Source: Oscillospiraceae bacterium Marseille-Q3528 (GTDB lineage Bacteria > Bacillota > Clostridia > Lachnospirales > Lachnospiraceae). From it: a stretch of 64,000 nt of DNA. This document shows, one piece after another, positions 53,925 through 63,096 of this stretch. Positions within the stretch are counted from its first letter, which is position 1; each line of letters starts with the position of its first letter. The DNA is taken from assembly GCA_018223385.1 (NCBI GenBank), contig JAGTTR010000008.1, forward strand, positions 1-64,000, in the 5' to 3' direction. A program made the position numbers and the translations under genes. The notes under the pieces were generated by a model, which did no database searches, had not been told where the DNA came from, and worked only from the letters and a program-made list of their open reading frames with translations.

Positions 53925-54309
53925 CGTGATATTCGTTGGTCATTTTGCTGATCAGCGTGCCCTTTGTGTCACGGATCTCCACATCCACCACATAGGTGCG
54001 TTTTCCCAGGTGCAATGGACGTCCCTCTCCGATGAGTTCGGTGGCATTGATGGCGGCATTCAGAAAGGAAATGTGACAGGACTGGGTGGTGACCATCTTG
54101 CCCATTTTCCAGGTGGCCAGTGCCCCTACCACATCGCCCAGAGCGAAAATCACTCCGCCGTGCACGGCGTTGATGGGATTCTGCTCCCAGTCTTTGATGG
54201 GAATGCGTACTTTGGAATAATCGTCTTCCAGTTCCAGTACCTCAATGCCCATAGCGGCGTTGAATCCCATATCAATATTTTTTTCTTTAAATTCTTCCAG
54301 ATAACTCAT
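53902..54309 (-). CDS. PaaI-like hotdog thioesterase
   Basis: A 135-residue single hotdog-fold protein. The conserved NAVHGGVIFALGDVVGALA segment carries the His-Gly-Gly motif and the catalytic acid of PaaI-type acyl-CoA thioesterases; SCHISFLNAA follows. Substrate unknown. It is flanked by the VWA gene and the spoIIIA operon, both on the other strand, so it stands alone. Confidence 0.85.
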   Translation of the reverse strand: MSYLEEFKEKNIDMGFNAAMGIEVLELEDDYSKVRIPIKDWEQNPINAVHGGVIFALGDVVGALATWKMGKMVTTQSCHISFLNAAINATELIGEGRPLHLGKRTYVVDVEIRDTKGTLISKMTNEYHAMNREIV

Positions 54310-54453
54310 GAAGATCCCCCTTTTGCCTATCGTTAGATATGATATTCATCTTACCAGACAGGGCAGAGCTGGTCAAATAAAATCCGTGTCCGCACATATA
54401 TCCTGGTTCTATTTTGGCTGATTTCACATATAGTAGGGATAAGAGGTGGACAT

Positions 54454-55494
54454 ATGGACAGGGAAAAGGAAATCATCCGGCTGTTTCCGGCCAAACTGAA
54501 AGGGGCGCTGCAAAGTGCCTGCCTGGATTATGACAATATCCGGGAGATCCGGCTGCGGGCCAACCGACCGGTGCAGATCATCGGGGGCAGCCACATGTAT
54601 TATCTTTCCGGCAGCGGAAATCTGACAAGCCGGGAGGAGCTGGGATATGTGGTGACAAAAGAGGAACTGCGGGAGACCATGGAGCTGGCGGGCAATTATT
54701 CCCTCTATGCCTATGAGGAGGAGCTGCGGGAGGGATTTCTCACCGTGGAGGGCGGTCACCGGATCGGCGTGGCCGGAAAAGTGATCTATGACGGCAGGCG
54801 GATCCTGGGCATGAAGTATATCACGTCGGTCAATGTGCGGGTGGCCCATGAAGTGAAGGGGTGTGCCCGGCTGCTGCTGCCGCTTCTCATGGAAAACGGG
54901 CAGCTGTGCCATACGCTCATGATCTCACCGCCGGGCTGTGGAAAAACCACGCTGCTGCGGGATCTGATCCGTCTGCTGGCCGGGGGCGCGGAGGAGGGAC
55001 AGGCGTATACCCGGGACGGAAATGCCGCGGCGTATAAAGATGGGACAAAATCTGTGGAAAAATGTGAAAAATGGGGGATGACGCAGCCGCTGACCGTGGG
55101 GGTTGTGGATGAGCGGGGCGAGATCGCCGGTTCCTATCGGGGCATTCCCACCTGTGATCTGGGGGTGTCTTGTGATGTGCTGGACGGCTGCCCCAAGGCG
55201 GAGGGCATGCGCATGCTGCTTCGCTCCATGGCACCGGATGTGCTGGCAGTGGATGAGATCGGCAGGCCGGAGGACGTGGAGAGCATTGCCTATGCCAGCT
55301 GCTGCGGCTGCCGGGTGCTGGCCACTATGCACGGCAGCAGTATGGAAGAGCTGGAAAAGAAGCCCTTCTGTAAAAAATTCCTGGAGGATCATATTTTTGA
55401 CCGGTATGTATTTCTGGAAATGGGGGAGACGCCCGGACGCATCCGGCAGATCCTGGATGGGAACGGGAAGCCGGTGCGGTTGCCGGACAGCTGA
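54454..55494 (+). CDS. spoIIIAA: Stage III sporulation ATPase SpoIIIAA
   Basis: A 346-residue secretion-type ATPase of the mother-cell to forespore channel. Walker A PPGCGKTTLLRDLIRLL is near residue 160 and the VVDERGEIAGS motif near 215. The usual proteins are around 300-320 residues; the extra length is a charged, low-complexity insert between these two motifs (about 177-207, with AYKDGTKSVEKCEKWG). It is the first gene of spoIIIAA-AH. A sigma-E promoter is expected; the CATATAGT at 54427-54434 resembles a -10 box, but no convincing -35 is seen. Confidence 0.95.
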   Translation: MDREKEIIRLFPAKLKGALQSACLDYDNIREIRLRANRPVQIIGGSHMYYLSGSGNLTSREELGYVVTKEELRETMELAGNYSLYAYEEELREGFLTVEGGHRIGVAGKVIYDGRRILGMKYITSVNVRVAHEVKGCARLLLPLLMENGQLCHTLMISPPGCGKTTLLRDLIRLLAGGAEEGQAYTRDGNAAAYKDGTKSVEKCEKWGMTQPLTVGVVDERGEIAGSYRGIPTCDLGVSCDVLDGCPKAEGMRMLLRSMAPDVLAVDEIGRPEDVESIAYASCCGCRVLATMHGSSMEELEKKPFCKKFLEDHIFDRYVFLEMGETPGRIRQILDGNGKPVRLPDS

Positions 55495-55524
55495 AAATCG
55501 AAAACAGGAAAGGAGTGGCGCAAG

Positions 55525-56064
55525 ATGGGACTGGCAGGGCTTGTGAGACTGGCGGGCAGCCTGACCGTGCTGGCAGCGGCCACGGGGCTGGGAGCGGCTG
55601 TGAGCCTGGACTACCGTCGGCGGATCCAGCTGCTGACCCAGCTGCGGCGCATGTTCCTCCTGCTGGCGGGAGAGATCCGAAGCAGCCGGACACCGGCTGC
55701 GGAGGCCTTCGGGCGGATGGCCGGGCGCATGGAGCCGCCCTTTGGCAAATGGCTGAAGACACTGGCAGACCGGCTGGAAGCGGGTGAGGGAGAAAGCTTT
55801 GCTTTTATATGGAAGGAATGGGTGGAGCAGTTTGCACGGGCAGATGCGCAGGCCCTGCAGACCCAGGACGTGGAACTGCTGCTGTCCTTCGGAGAGGGGT
55901 TCGGCTATCTGGATCAGCAGATGCAGCTTTCGTCCATTCAGTTTGTGCAGGAGCAGCTGCTGGACCGAGTAGGGGAACTGCGGGGCGGCTGCGCCGCACG
56001 GATGCGCATGGCCCGGCTGCTGGGGGTGAGCGCAGGCATTTTTCTGGTGATTCTGCTGTTGTAA
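55525..56064 (+). CDS. spoIIIAB: Stage III sporulation protein SpoIIIAB
   Basis: A 179-residue protein with membrane helices at both ends and a helical cytosolic middle, similar to GspF-type secretion proteins. It shows LRRMFLLLAGEIRSSRTPAAEAF near the start, and FGEGFGYLDQQMQ followed by a C-terminal helix ending FLVILLL. It is 30 nt after spoIIIAA; in B. subtilis it is needed for sigma-G activity in the engulfed forespore. Confidence 0.93.
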   Translation: MGLAGLVRLAGSLTVLAAATGLGAAVSLDYRRRIQLLTQLRRMFLLLAGEIRSSRTPAAEAFGRMAGRMEPPFGKWLKTLADRLEAGEGESFAFIWKEWVEQFARADAQALQTQDVELLLSFGEGFGYLDQQMQLSSIQFVQEQLLDRVGELRGGCAARMRMARLLGVSAGIFLVILLL

Positions 56065-56079
56065 ATGGGGAGAGCGTAC

Positions 56080-56274
56080 ATGAGTGTAAATCTGATTTTT
56101 AAAATTGCAGCGGTGGGCATCCTGGTATCTGTGCTCAGCCAGGTGTTAAAACACAGCGGCAGGGAGGAACACGCTTTCCTCACGAGCCTGGCGGGACTGC
56201 TGGTGGTGCTGTTCTGGATTTTGCCGTACATATACGAACTGTTTGACACGATCAAAAAACTGTTTTCCCTGTAA
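56080..56274 (+). CDS. spoIIIAC: Stage III sporulation protein SpoIIIAC
   Basis: A 64-residue protein with two membrane helices, normal length. It begins MSVNLIFKIAAVGILVSVLS and has KHSGREEHAFLTSLAGL in between. The start at 56080 has GGGAGA before it; an earlier in-frame ATG at 56065 is less likely. Confidence 0.93.
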   Translation: MSVNLIFKIAAVGILVSVLSQVLKHSGREEHAFLTSLAGLLVVLFWILPYIYELFDTIKKLFSL

Positions 56275-56291
56275 AAAAGGAGGAGATAGGC

Positions 56292-56681
56292 ATGGATATG
56301 ATCCGCATCGGCGCTGCCGGGATCACAGGGGTGTTGCTGGCGGTACAGCTCAAACAGATGAAATCCGAGTATGCCGTCTATGTGAGTCTGGCAGCCTGTA
56401 TTTTTATTTTTTACTTTGCGGTGGGACGGCTTTCTATCATCACCCGGACCATGGAGACAATCCAGAGCTATCTTTCCATCCAGAATGTGTACTTGCAGAC
56501 ACTGCTGAAGATCGCGGGCATCACCTATGTGTCGGAATTTTCCGCGGCCATCTGCAAGGATACCGGGTATCAGGCCATTGCCAGCCAGATCGAGGTGTTT
56601 GGAAAACTGACCATTCTGGCGGTGAGCATGCCTATCCTGCTGTCGCTGCTGGAGACCATGAAGGGATTTCTGGGCATGTGA
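56292..56681 (+). CDS. spoIIIAD: Stage III sporulation protein SpoIIIAD
   Basis: A 129-residue protein with about four membrane segments, related to SpoIIIAC (SEFSAAICKDTGYQAIASQI is the shared signature). AAAGGAGG precedes it by 8 nt. It ends directly against spoIIIAE. Confidence 0.94.
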   Translation: MDMIRIGAAGITGVLLAVQLKQMKSEYAVYVSLAACIFIFYFAVGRLSIITRTMETIQSYLSIQNVYLQTLLKIAGITYVSEFSAAICKDTGYQAIASQIEVFGKLTILAVSMPILLSLLETMKGFLGM

Positions 56682-57938
56682 ATGGAGATAGAGGCAGAGA
56701 TGTGTGAGAAAAATGCGATGCACTTTCGGAAGACAAGGCACAAAAGATTGCCGGGACTGCTGCTGGGTATGTTTCTGTTGCTTTTTCCTGTACTCCCTGT
56801 CCGGGCAGCGTCCTGCCAGCGGCCACTGACACCAGCGCTCCCGGCATCTGCTGTGGTTTCTGACCTCTGGCGGGAGGAGACACCGGACTACACGGACACC
56901 CTTCTGGAACAGCTGGATTTCGGGGAGATCGATACTTTTCTGCGGCAGATGGATGAGAAAACGGACATCCGTTTCACCGATGTGATCCGGGCTTTCGTGC
57001 AGGGCAGTGTCCGGGACGGGCTGCTGCTTTTTCGGGAGCTGCTGGCGGACAATCTGTTTGCAGAATGGAAAACCAACAAAACCACACTGATCCATGTGGT
57101 GATGATCGCCCTGATCGCGGCCACCCTCACCGGGTTTTCCGATATTTTTCAGAACCGGCAGATTTCCGAGGTGAGTTACTACATGGTGTATGTGCTGCTG
57201 TTGACCATTCTCATGAAGGCCTTCGGCACCGCGTCGGGGCTGGTGGAGCAGATGCTGGCCCGGGTGCTGGGATTTATGAAGGTGCTCATGCCATCCTTCG
57301 TGCTGGCCCTGGGGCTGTCCGGGGGAACGGTGACTGGCGCGGTGTTCCTGGAATGGGTGCTGCTGCTCATCTCAGTGGTGGAGGCGGTGATGGAGAAGCT
57401 GCTGCTTCCGACGGTGCATCTGTACGTGCTGCTCATGCTGGTGAACCAGATGACAAAGGAGGACATCCTGTCGAAAATGGCCGGGCTGTTCCGGCAGGGA
57501 ACGGAAATGGCGCTGAAAGGCATGACGGCGGCGGTGCTGGGCTTCAATCTGGTGCAGGGGCTCATTGCCCCGGCGGTGGATGGTTTTAAGAAGGACGTGG
57601 TGACCAAAACGGCAGGCATGCTTCCCGGGGTCGGGCAGGTGTTTGACTCGGTCTCGGATCTGGTGCTGGGGGCCGGAGTGCTCATCCGCAACAGCATCGG
57701 TGCGGCGGGGCTGGTATTTCTGGCGGTGCTCTGTCTGATCCCCCTGGCGAAGGTGGCGTTGTTTGCCGTGAGCTACCAGCTGGCGGCCGCCGTGGTGCAG
57801 CCGGTGTCCGACAGCCGGATCGTGGCGTGTATCAGCAGCGTGGGGGACGGCATGGTGCTGCTCATGAAGGTGATGTTCACGGCGACGCTGCTGTTCTGGC
57901 TGACGCTGGCAGTGGTCTGCGTTGCCATGCATGCGTAA
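56682..57938 (+). CDS. spoIIIAE: Stage III sporulation protein SpoIIIAE
   Basis: A 418-residue polytopic membrane protein with an N-terminal signal-like helix (LPGLLLGMFLLLFPVLPVRA). It has about eight membrane segments; LIAATLTGFSDIF, MKVLMPSFVLALGLSGG and LNLVQGLIAP-type motifs are conserved. Translation may begin at 56682, touching the spoIIIAD stop, or at ATG 56700, which lies behind GGAGATAGAGG. It forms the membrane base of the channel. Confidence 0.93.
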   Translation: MEIEAEMCEKNAMHFRKTRHKRLPGLLLGMFLLLFPVLPVRAASCQRPLTPALPASAVVSDLWREETPDYTDTLLEQLDFGEIDTFLRQMDEKTDIRFTDVIRAFVQGSVRDGLLLFRELLADNLFAEWKTNKTTLIHVVMIALIAATLTGFSDIFQNRQISEVSYYMVYVLLLTILMKAFGTASGLVEQMLARVLGFMKVLMPSFVLALGLSGGTVTGAVFLEWVLLLISVVEAVMEKLLLPTVHLYVLLMLVNQMTKEDILSKMAGLFRQGTEMALKGMTAAVLGFNLVQGLIAPAVDGFKKDVVTKTAGMLPGVGQVFDSVSDLVLGAGVLIRNSIGAAGLVFLAVLCLIPLAKVALFAVSYQLAAAVVQPVSDSRIVACISSVGDGMVLLMKVMFTATLLFWLTLAVVCVAMHA

Positions 57939-58050
57939 GAAAATAGCGTTGTATGAAGAAACGGATGCTGCATGCGTATCTGTCTGATGAAGAAAGTAGC
58001 CTGTGGCGTTGGGTGACGGATGGAACAGAAATGACGGAGGACAGGGAAAA

Positions 58051-58590
58051 ATGGAGGTTCTCTATGAATGGGTGTGGAACGTGGCGGTGTACCTGCTGCT
58101 GGTGACGGCAGTGACCAACGTGCTGCCCGGGGACACCTACCGGAAATATCTGAAATTTTTTACAGGGGTGTGCCTCGTCATTGTGATGACCCAGCCGCTG
58201 TTTTCTCTGTTTGGCATGGAAGAACAGCTGGAAAATGCCTTCCGTTTTTACCGGTTTTCCGGGGAGCAGGAGGAGCTGCGGGAGGAAATGGCGGGCATGG
58301 GGGAGATCGGCCGCAGAGCTGTGCTGGATCAGTATGAAACCATGCTCAAAGCCCAGCTGCTGGATCTGGCGGCCCAGGAAGAGGTGGTGCTGACGGATAT
58401 CGAGCTTCTGCTGGAAACCGATGAAAAAAGCGGCAGCTACGGCAGTGTGTTGTACGTTTCGGCCCGGGTATCGGAAGGGGAGGAAGGGCAGACGACAGCG
58501 CTCATCCGTCGGCTTGCCGTCCAGTGGAATATGCCGGAGGAAAACATCAATTTACACAGCGGCCAGGGAGGCGGAAATTATGGATACTAA
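58051..58590 (+). CDS. spoIIIAF: Stage III sporulation protein SpoIIIAF
   Basis: A 179-residue protein. Two N-terminal membrane helices (AVYLLLVTAVTNVLPGDTYR; FFTGVCLVIVMTQPL) precede a soluble domain with coiled-coil start and a RBM-like fold, ending LAVQWNMPEENINL. The start at 58051 follows GGAGGACAGGG. It overlaps spoIIIAG by 11 nt. The 112 bp before it hold no gene. Confidence 0.92.
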   Translation: MEVLYEWVWNVAVYLLLVTAVTNVLPGDTYRKYLKFFTGVCLVIVMTQPLFSLFGMEEQLENAFRFYRFSGEQEELREEMAGMGEIGRRAVLDQYETMLKAQLLDLAAQEEVVLTDIELLLETDEKSGSYGSVLYVSARVSEGEEGQTTALIRRLAVQWNMPEENINLHSGQGGGNYGY

Positions 58591-59206
58591 AAAACAATCC
58601 TCGTTCATAGAAATAGTAAAAAGCAGATTTGCGGGAAAAGGGCCGAGGAAGGATTACCTGGTCATTGCGCTGCTTTTCGGGGTGCTTCTGCTGGTCATTG
58701 CCATGCCGGTACAGGACAAAACCACAGGCAAGACAGACAGTTATCCGTCTGACGGGACGGGGAACGCCGGGGAAAGCCAGGCGGCAGCGGTGGAAGAACC
58801 GGCCTATGAAAGACAGCTGGAGGTCCGGCTGGAAAATTTTCTCCGTCAGGTGGACGGGGTAGGGCAGGTGCAGGTACTCATCCGGCTGAAGGATGCGGGG
58901 GAGCAGGTGGTGGAAAAGGATGTGCCAACCCGGAGCACAAGCCAGACAAATGCCCAGGAGGGAACACAGGAAACGGAAAGCACAACAGAGGAGGCAACGG
59001 TATTTGAGGAGACAAAGGACGGCAGGCAGATCCCCTATGTGGTGAGAGAATATGCACCCGGGATCAGCGGCGTGGTGGTGGCCGCCACCGGGGCAGATGA
59101 TCCGCGTGTGGAACAGGACATTCTCGAGGCAGTGCAGGCGCTGCTGCAGATAGAGGTACATAAAATCAAGGTGCTGAAATTAAAGGAAGGGGAGGGTTTG
59201 TATTGA
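58580..59206 (+). CDS. spoIIIAG: Stage III sporulation protein SpoIIIAG
   Basis: A 208-residue protein. One membrane helix (LVIALLFGVLLLVIAMPV) is followed by an acidic linker and the ring-forming domain: LRQVDGVGQVQVLIRLKDAG and the C-terminal GVVVAATGADDPRVEQDILE. In B. subtilis it forms a large ring in the intermembrane space. Start at ATG 58580 within the end of spoIIIAF. It overlaps spoIIIAH by 4 nt. Confidence 0.94.
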   Translation: MDTKKQSSFIEIVKSRFAGKGPRKDYLVIALLFGVLLLVIAMPVQDKTTGKTDSYPSDGTGNAGESQAAAVEEPAYERQLEVRLENFLRQVDGVGQVQVLIRLKDAGEQVVEKDVPTRSTSQTNAQEGTQETESTTEEATVFEETKDGRQIPYVVREYAPGISGVVVAATGADDPRVEQDILEAVQALLQIEVHKIKVLKLKEGEGLY

Positions 59207-59886
59207 AACGGATATTGAAAAAAAATCAGATCATCATTACAACGCTGGCCATTATGATCGCGGTGGCGGGGTACCTGAACTTCTCGGGAAACCGCTGGAC
59301 GCTGGGGGTGGAGGATCTGGCCTCTGCCACGGGCGGGAACGCACAGGGGCAGACAGATGTGGATGCCGGAAATGAGGCGGTCAGTGACCAGGCAGCTGCG
59401 GATGACCAGGCGCTTCTTGACCTGTCAGAAGAAGATCTGGCCGCTTCCGGGGAGATTTTCACGGATGAGGTGGCGCCGGATGCGGATACGTCGGATGTGC
59501 CCGGGGAAGCAGTGCTGACCAGTGCGGGCAGTACGTCCGGGATCACCGCCCAGGCAAAGGTGAACCGAGAGCAGGTGCGTTCAAAAAATAAGGAAATGCT
59601 GCTGGAGATCATCAACAACAGCAATATCGAGGACGCCCAGAAGCAGGATGCCATCAACGCCATGGTCGCCCTGACGGACAAAGCCGAGCGGGAGGCTGCG
59701 GCAGAAATGCTGCTGGAGGCAAAAGGCTTTGCGGATGTGGTGGTAAACATTGAGGATGATACGGCTGACGTTGTGGTGGGCAGTGCCGATCTGGGGGATG
59801 CCGAGCGGGCACAGATCGAGGATATCATGAAGCGCAAAACCGGGGTTTCTGCGGAAAACATTGTCATTACACCTTTGAGTGAATAG
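59203..59886 (+). CDS. spoIIIAH: Stage III sporulation protein SpoIIIAH
   Basis: A 227-residue protein that begins with TTG (KRILKKNQIIITTLAIMI follows) behind GGAAGGGGAGGG. One membrane helix, an acidic Ala/Asp-rich linker (about 40-110), then a YscJ/FliF-like ring domain (DAINAMVALTDKAEREAAAE; GFADVVVNIEDDTADVVV). It is exported by the mother cell and binds SpoIIQ of the forespore. Last gene of the operon. Confidence 0.94.
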   Translation: MKRILKKNQIIITTLAIMIAVAGYLNFSGNRWTLGVEDLASATGGNAQGQTDVDAGNEAVSDQAAADDQALLDLSEEDLAASGEIFTDEVAPDADTSDVPGEAVLTSAGSTSGITAQAKVNREQVRSKNKEMLLEIINNSNIEDAQKQDAINAMVALTDKAEREAAAEMLLEAKGFADVVVNIEDDTADVVVGSADLGDAERAQIEDIMKRKTGVSAENIVITPLSE

Positions 59887-59888
59887 GT

Positions 59889-59921
59889 TGTAACGCAATG
59901 AATGGCGCGTGTGAATGGTAA
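59889..59921 (+). repeat. 3'-end fragment of a family-A element
   Basis: ACGCAATGAATGGCGCGTGT followed by GAATGGTAAT resembles the 3' end of the family-A elements (GCGAATGGCGCGAGTGAACAGTAAC in the codY copy, given in part). No 5' part is found, so it is a fragment, located between spoIIIAH and deoB. Confidence 0.4.
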
Positions 59922-59962
59922 TAGATATGCTGCCCGGAACGACGGTTGGGGCGTTCTGTAGG

Positions 59963-59991
59963 TTGTCAGTCTGCTATTTTGATGTTATACT
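59963..59991 (+). promoter_or_regulatory. Promoter of deoB
   Basis: TTGTCA at 59963-59968, 17-nt spacer, TATACT at 59986-59991, 65 nt before the deoB start. Confidence 0.75.
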
Positions 59992-60055
59992 TCATTTAGA
60001 ATACAGATCAGCAATGCTGACGGTAGAAGATACCAGAGGAAGGAGCGTAAAATAT

Positions 60056-61204
60056 ATGAAACGGGTTTTTTTGATCGTACTTGACAGTGTGGGAATCGGG
60101 GAAGAACCGGATGCCGCAGAATACGGCGATGTGGGCAGCAATACCATCAAAGCCTGCTCCCGCAGTCCTTATTTTTCCATGCCAAACATGAGAAAGCTTG
60201 GTTTTTTCAATATTGACGGTATGGACATCGGGGAGAAGGAACCGCATCCGACGGCAGCGTTCGCCCGGATGCAGGAGCAGTCCAAGGGAAAGGACACCAC
60301 CATCGGTCACTGGGAGATCGCAGGGCATATTTCTCCCAAGCCCATGCCTACCTATCCCAATGGCTTCCCCCAGGATGTAATCGACGCTTTTTCCAAAGCG
60401 GTGGGCCGCGGCGTACTGTGCAATAAGCCGTACTCCGGCACGGAGGTCATCAAGGATTACGGTGAAGAGCACATGAAGACCGGCAAGCTCATCGTGTACA
60501 CCTCTGCGGACAGCGTGTTCCAGATCGCAGCCCATGAGGACATTGTGCCGGTGGAAGAGTTATACCGGTACTGCAAGATCGCCAGAGAGATTTTACAGGG
60601 AGAACACGGGGTGGGCCGTGTCATTGCCCGGCCGTTCATCGGTACCCCGGGCAACTTCACGAGAACGCCGAGAAGACATGACTTCTCCCTGGTGCCGCCG
60701 TTGACCATGTTAAATCAGCTGCAGGAGGCTGGCAAGGAAGTGCTCTCTGTGGGCAAGATCAAGGATATTTTTGCAGGAAGCGGCATCACGGACTTCGTGT
60801 ACACCTCCGGCAACGAGGAGGGCATCAAGCGGACGCTGGAAAATATGGACCGGGAGTTCGAGGGACTGTCCTTCACGAACCTGGTGGATTACGACATGCT
60901 CTACGGCCACCGCAACGACGTGGACGGCTACGCCAAAGCGCTCACCTATTTTGATCAGCGGCTGCCGGAGCTTCTCGGCAAGCTGCGGGACGACGATCTT
61001 CTCATGATCACAGCAGATCACGGCTGCGATCCCAGCACCCCGTCCACCGATCATTCCAGAGAATATACGCCGTTTATCATGTACGGCAAGAACGCACCGG
61101 CGGGCAAAAACTTCGGAACGAGAAAAACATTTGCAGATATAGGGGCAACTGTGTTAGAATATTTCGGTATTCCGCGCAGAATTTCGGGGGAACCGATGCT
61201 GTAG
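60056..61204 (+). CDS. deoB: Phosphopentomutase
   Basis: A 382-residue alkaline-phosphatase-superfamily enzyme that interconverts ribose (deoxyribose) 1- and 5-phosphates in nucleoside salvage. It has the first metal motif [12 protein letters not shown], the phosphorylated threonine in [11 protein letters not shown], and the second metal cluster [21 protein letters not shown] 60056 follows AGAGGAAGGAG; the open frame upstream of it contains the promoter. No other deo gene is adjacent. Confidence 0.96.
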   Translation: MKRVFLIVLDSVGIGEEPDAAEYGDVGSNTIKACSRSPYFSMPNMRKLGFFNIDGMDIGEKEPHPTAAFARMQEQSKGKDTTIGHWEIAGHISPKPMPTYPNGFPQDVIDAFSKAVGRGVLCNKPYSGTEVIKDYGEEHMKTGKLIVYTSADSVFQIAAHEDIVPVEELYRYCKIAREILQGEHGVGRVIARPFIGTPGNFTRTPRRHDFSLVPPLTMLNQLQEAGKEVLSVGKIKDIFAGSGITDFVYTSGNEEGIKRTLENMDREFEGLSFTNLVDYDMLYGHRNDVDGYAKALTYFDQRLPELLGKLRDDDLLMITADHGCDPSTPSTDHSREYTPFIMYGKNAPAGKNFGTRKTFADIGATVLEYFGIPRRISGEPML

Positions 61205-61276
61205 GAGTGCAGCAGATGAGATTTCACAGGGTGAAATTTCATGAATATTTTGTAAGAACGCAGGAGGAAGCTTTCA

Positions 61277-62866
61277 GTGTCAGACTATAGAAAAGAAATC
61301 GAAAGGCGCAGAACCTTTGCCATCATATCCCATCCCGATGCCGGTAAAACCACGCTGACGGAGAAATTTCTTCTTTACGGAGGCGCCATCAACCTGGCAG
61401 GCTCCGTCAAAGGAAAAGCAACGGCAAGGCATGCCGTATCAGACTGGATGGAGATCGAGAAGGAGAGAGGTATTTCTGTTACCTCTTCCGTGATGCAGTT
61501 CAACTATGACGGATATTGCATCAACATTCTGGATACACCGGGACATCAGGATTTCTCTGAGGATACGTACCGGACGCTGATGGCAGCGGATTCCGCGGTC
61601 ATGGTCATTGACGCTTCCAAGGGTGTCGAGGCGCAGACGAGAAAGCTGTTCAAGGTATGCGTCATGCGCCACATTCCGATTTTTACCTTTATCAATAAGC
61701 TGGACCGGGATGCCAACGACACCTTTGACCTGCTGGATGATATTGAAAAAGAACTAGGCATTGCCACCTGCCCCATCAACTGGCCCATCGGTTCAGGAAA
61801 GGGCTTCAAGGGGGTATATGACCGGAACACCCGCTGTGTCACCACCTTTGCGGACACCGAGAAGGGAACGAAGGAGGGTGCATCCAAGGAGATCCCCATC
61901 GACAGCCAGGAGCTGGATGCGGAGATTGGCAGTGCAGCCAAGGAAAAGCTGCTGGAGGAGATCGAACTGCTGGACGGCGCCAGCGCAGAATTTGATATGG
62001 AACTGGTGAGCAAGGGAGAGCTTTCGCCGGTATTTTTCGGCTCCGCACTGACCAACTTCGGTGTGGAGACGTTCCTGCGCCATTTCCTGGATATGACCTA
62101 TTCTCCGCTGCCGCGCATGTCGGATCAGGGAGAGATCGACCCCATGTCCGAGGATTTCTCTGCTTTTGTGTTCAAGATCCAGGCAAATATGAACCGGGCA
62201 CACAGAGACCGGATCGCGTTTATGCGCATCTGCTCGGGCAAATTTGATGCCACCAAGGAAGTATACCATGTGCAGGGCGGCAAGAAGCTTCGTCTGTCCC
62301 AGCCCCAGCAGCTCATGGCCCAGGAGCGAAAGGTCATTGACGAGGCCTATGCCGGTGATATCATCGGTGTTTTCGATCCAGGCATGTTTTCCATCGGCGA
62401 TACCGTGTGTGCGCCGGGCAAAAAGTTCGCCTATGAGGGCATTCCCACCTTTGCACCGGAGCATTTCGCCCGGGTACGGCAGCTGGATACGATGAAGCGA
62501 AAACAGTTCGTCAAGGGCATCAACGAGATCGCCCAGGAGGGCGCGATCCAGATTTTCCAGGAGTTCAACACCGGTATGGAGGAGATCATCGTAGGCGTTG
62601 TGGGTGTGCTGCAGTTCGATGTGCTGAAATATCGTCTGGAAAATGAGTACAATGTGGAGATCCGTCTGGAAAACCTGCCCTATGAGCATATCCGCTGGAT
62701 CACCAACGAAAATGTGGATCTGAACAAGCTGGTGGGCACTTCGGACATGAAGAAGATCAAGGATCTGAAGGGCAACCCGCTGCTGCTCTTTGTCAACAGC
62801 TGGAGCATCGGCATGGTGCTTGACCGGAACGAGGGCCTGCAGCTGGAGGAATTCGGAAGAAATTAA
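61277..62866 (+). CDS. prfC: Peptide chain release factor 3
   Basis: A 529-residue translational GTPase that releases RF1/RF2 from ribosomes after termination. G1 is SHPDAGKTT, G3 DTPGHQDF, G4 NKLDRD; the domain II/III parts (GDIIGVFDPGMFSIGDTV; FQEFNTGMEEIIVGVVGVLQ) are RF3-specific and separate it from EF-G. The GTG start at 61277 follows AGGAGGAAG. Length is normal. Confidence 0.96.
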   Translation: MSDYRKEIERRRTFAIISHPDAGKTTLTEKFLLYGGAINLAGSVKGKATARHAVSDWMEIEKERGISVTSSVMQFNYDGYCINILDTPGHQDFSEDTYRTLMAADSAVMVIDASKGVEAQTRKLFKVCVMRHIPIFTFINKLDRDANDTFDLLDDIEKELGIATCPINWPIGSGKGFKGVYDRNTRCVTTFADTEKGTKEGASKEIPIDSQELDAEIGSAAKEKLLEEIELLDGASAEFDMELVSKGELSPVFFGSALTNFGVETFLRHFLDMTYSPLPRMSDQGEIDPMSEDFSAFVFKIQANMNRAHRDRIAFMRICSGKFDATKEVYHVQGGKKLRLSQPQQLMAQERKVIDEAYAGDIIGVFDPGMFSIGDTVCAPGKKFAYEGIPTFAPEHFARVRQLDTMKRKQFVKGINEIAQEGAIQIFQEFNTGMEEIIVGVVGVLQFDVLKYRLENEYNVEIRLENLPYEHIRWITNENVDLNKLVGTSDMKKIKDLKGNPLLLFVNSWSIGMVLDRNEGLQLEEFGRN

Positions 62867-62874
62867 TCTAAGCT

Positions 62875-63031
62875 ACAGTTCACGCGGCTATTCTTGTGGA
62901 CAAATTTTATGCTGGCATAAAAATTTGTCCGCATGGATAGACGTAGGGAGCGCCATATATGAGCAAAAATGAGCTGCGAAGCAGCGGAGAGCATCGAAGA
63001 TGCGATTTTGCGAATAGCGCGAGTGAACTGT
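62875..63031 (+). repeat. Structured intergenic element, family A, full copy before the lipoprotein
   Basis: A 157-bp copy with terminal ACAGTTCAC (62875-62883) and GTGAACTGT (63023-63031). The first hairpin pairs GGACAAATTTTATG with CATAAAAATTTGTCC, whereas the codY copy pairs CAGATTTCATG with CATGAAAATCTG; then GCTGC-gaa-GCAGC and GCATC-gaa-GATGC follow. It ends 65 nt before the lipoprotein start. A few imperfect GAGTGAAC-type repeats continue to 63060. Confidence 0.8.
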
Positions 63032-63096
63032 GAATGAACTGCGAGTGAACCACAGGTGAACGGAAAACGGTTTTGAAAGGAATAGAAGTAGCTGGC

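Noticed and set aside
54395..54434. Sigma-E promoter before spoIIIAA
   Set aside because: A -10-like CATATAGT is present, but the only good -35-like box is about 25 nt away, too far for sigma-E; not listed as a feature.
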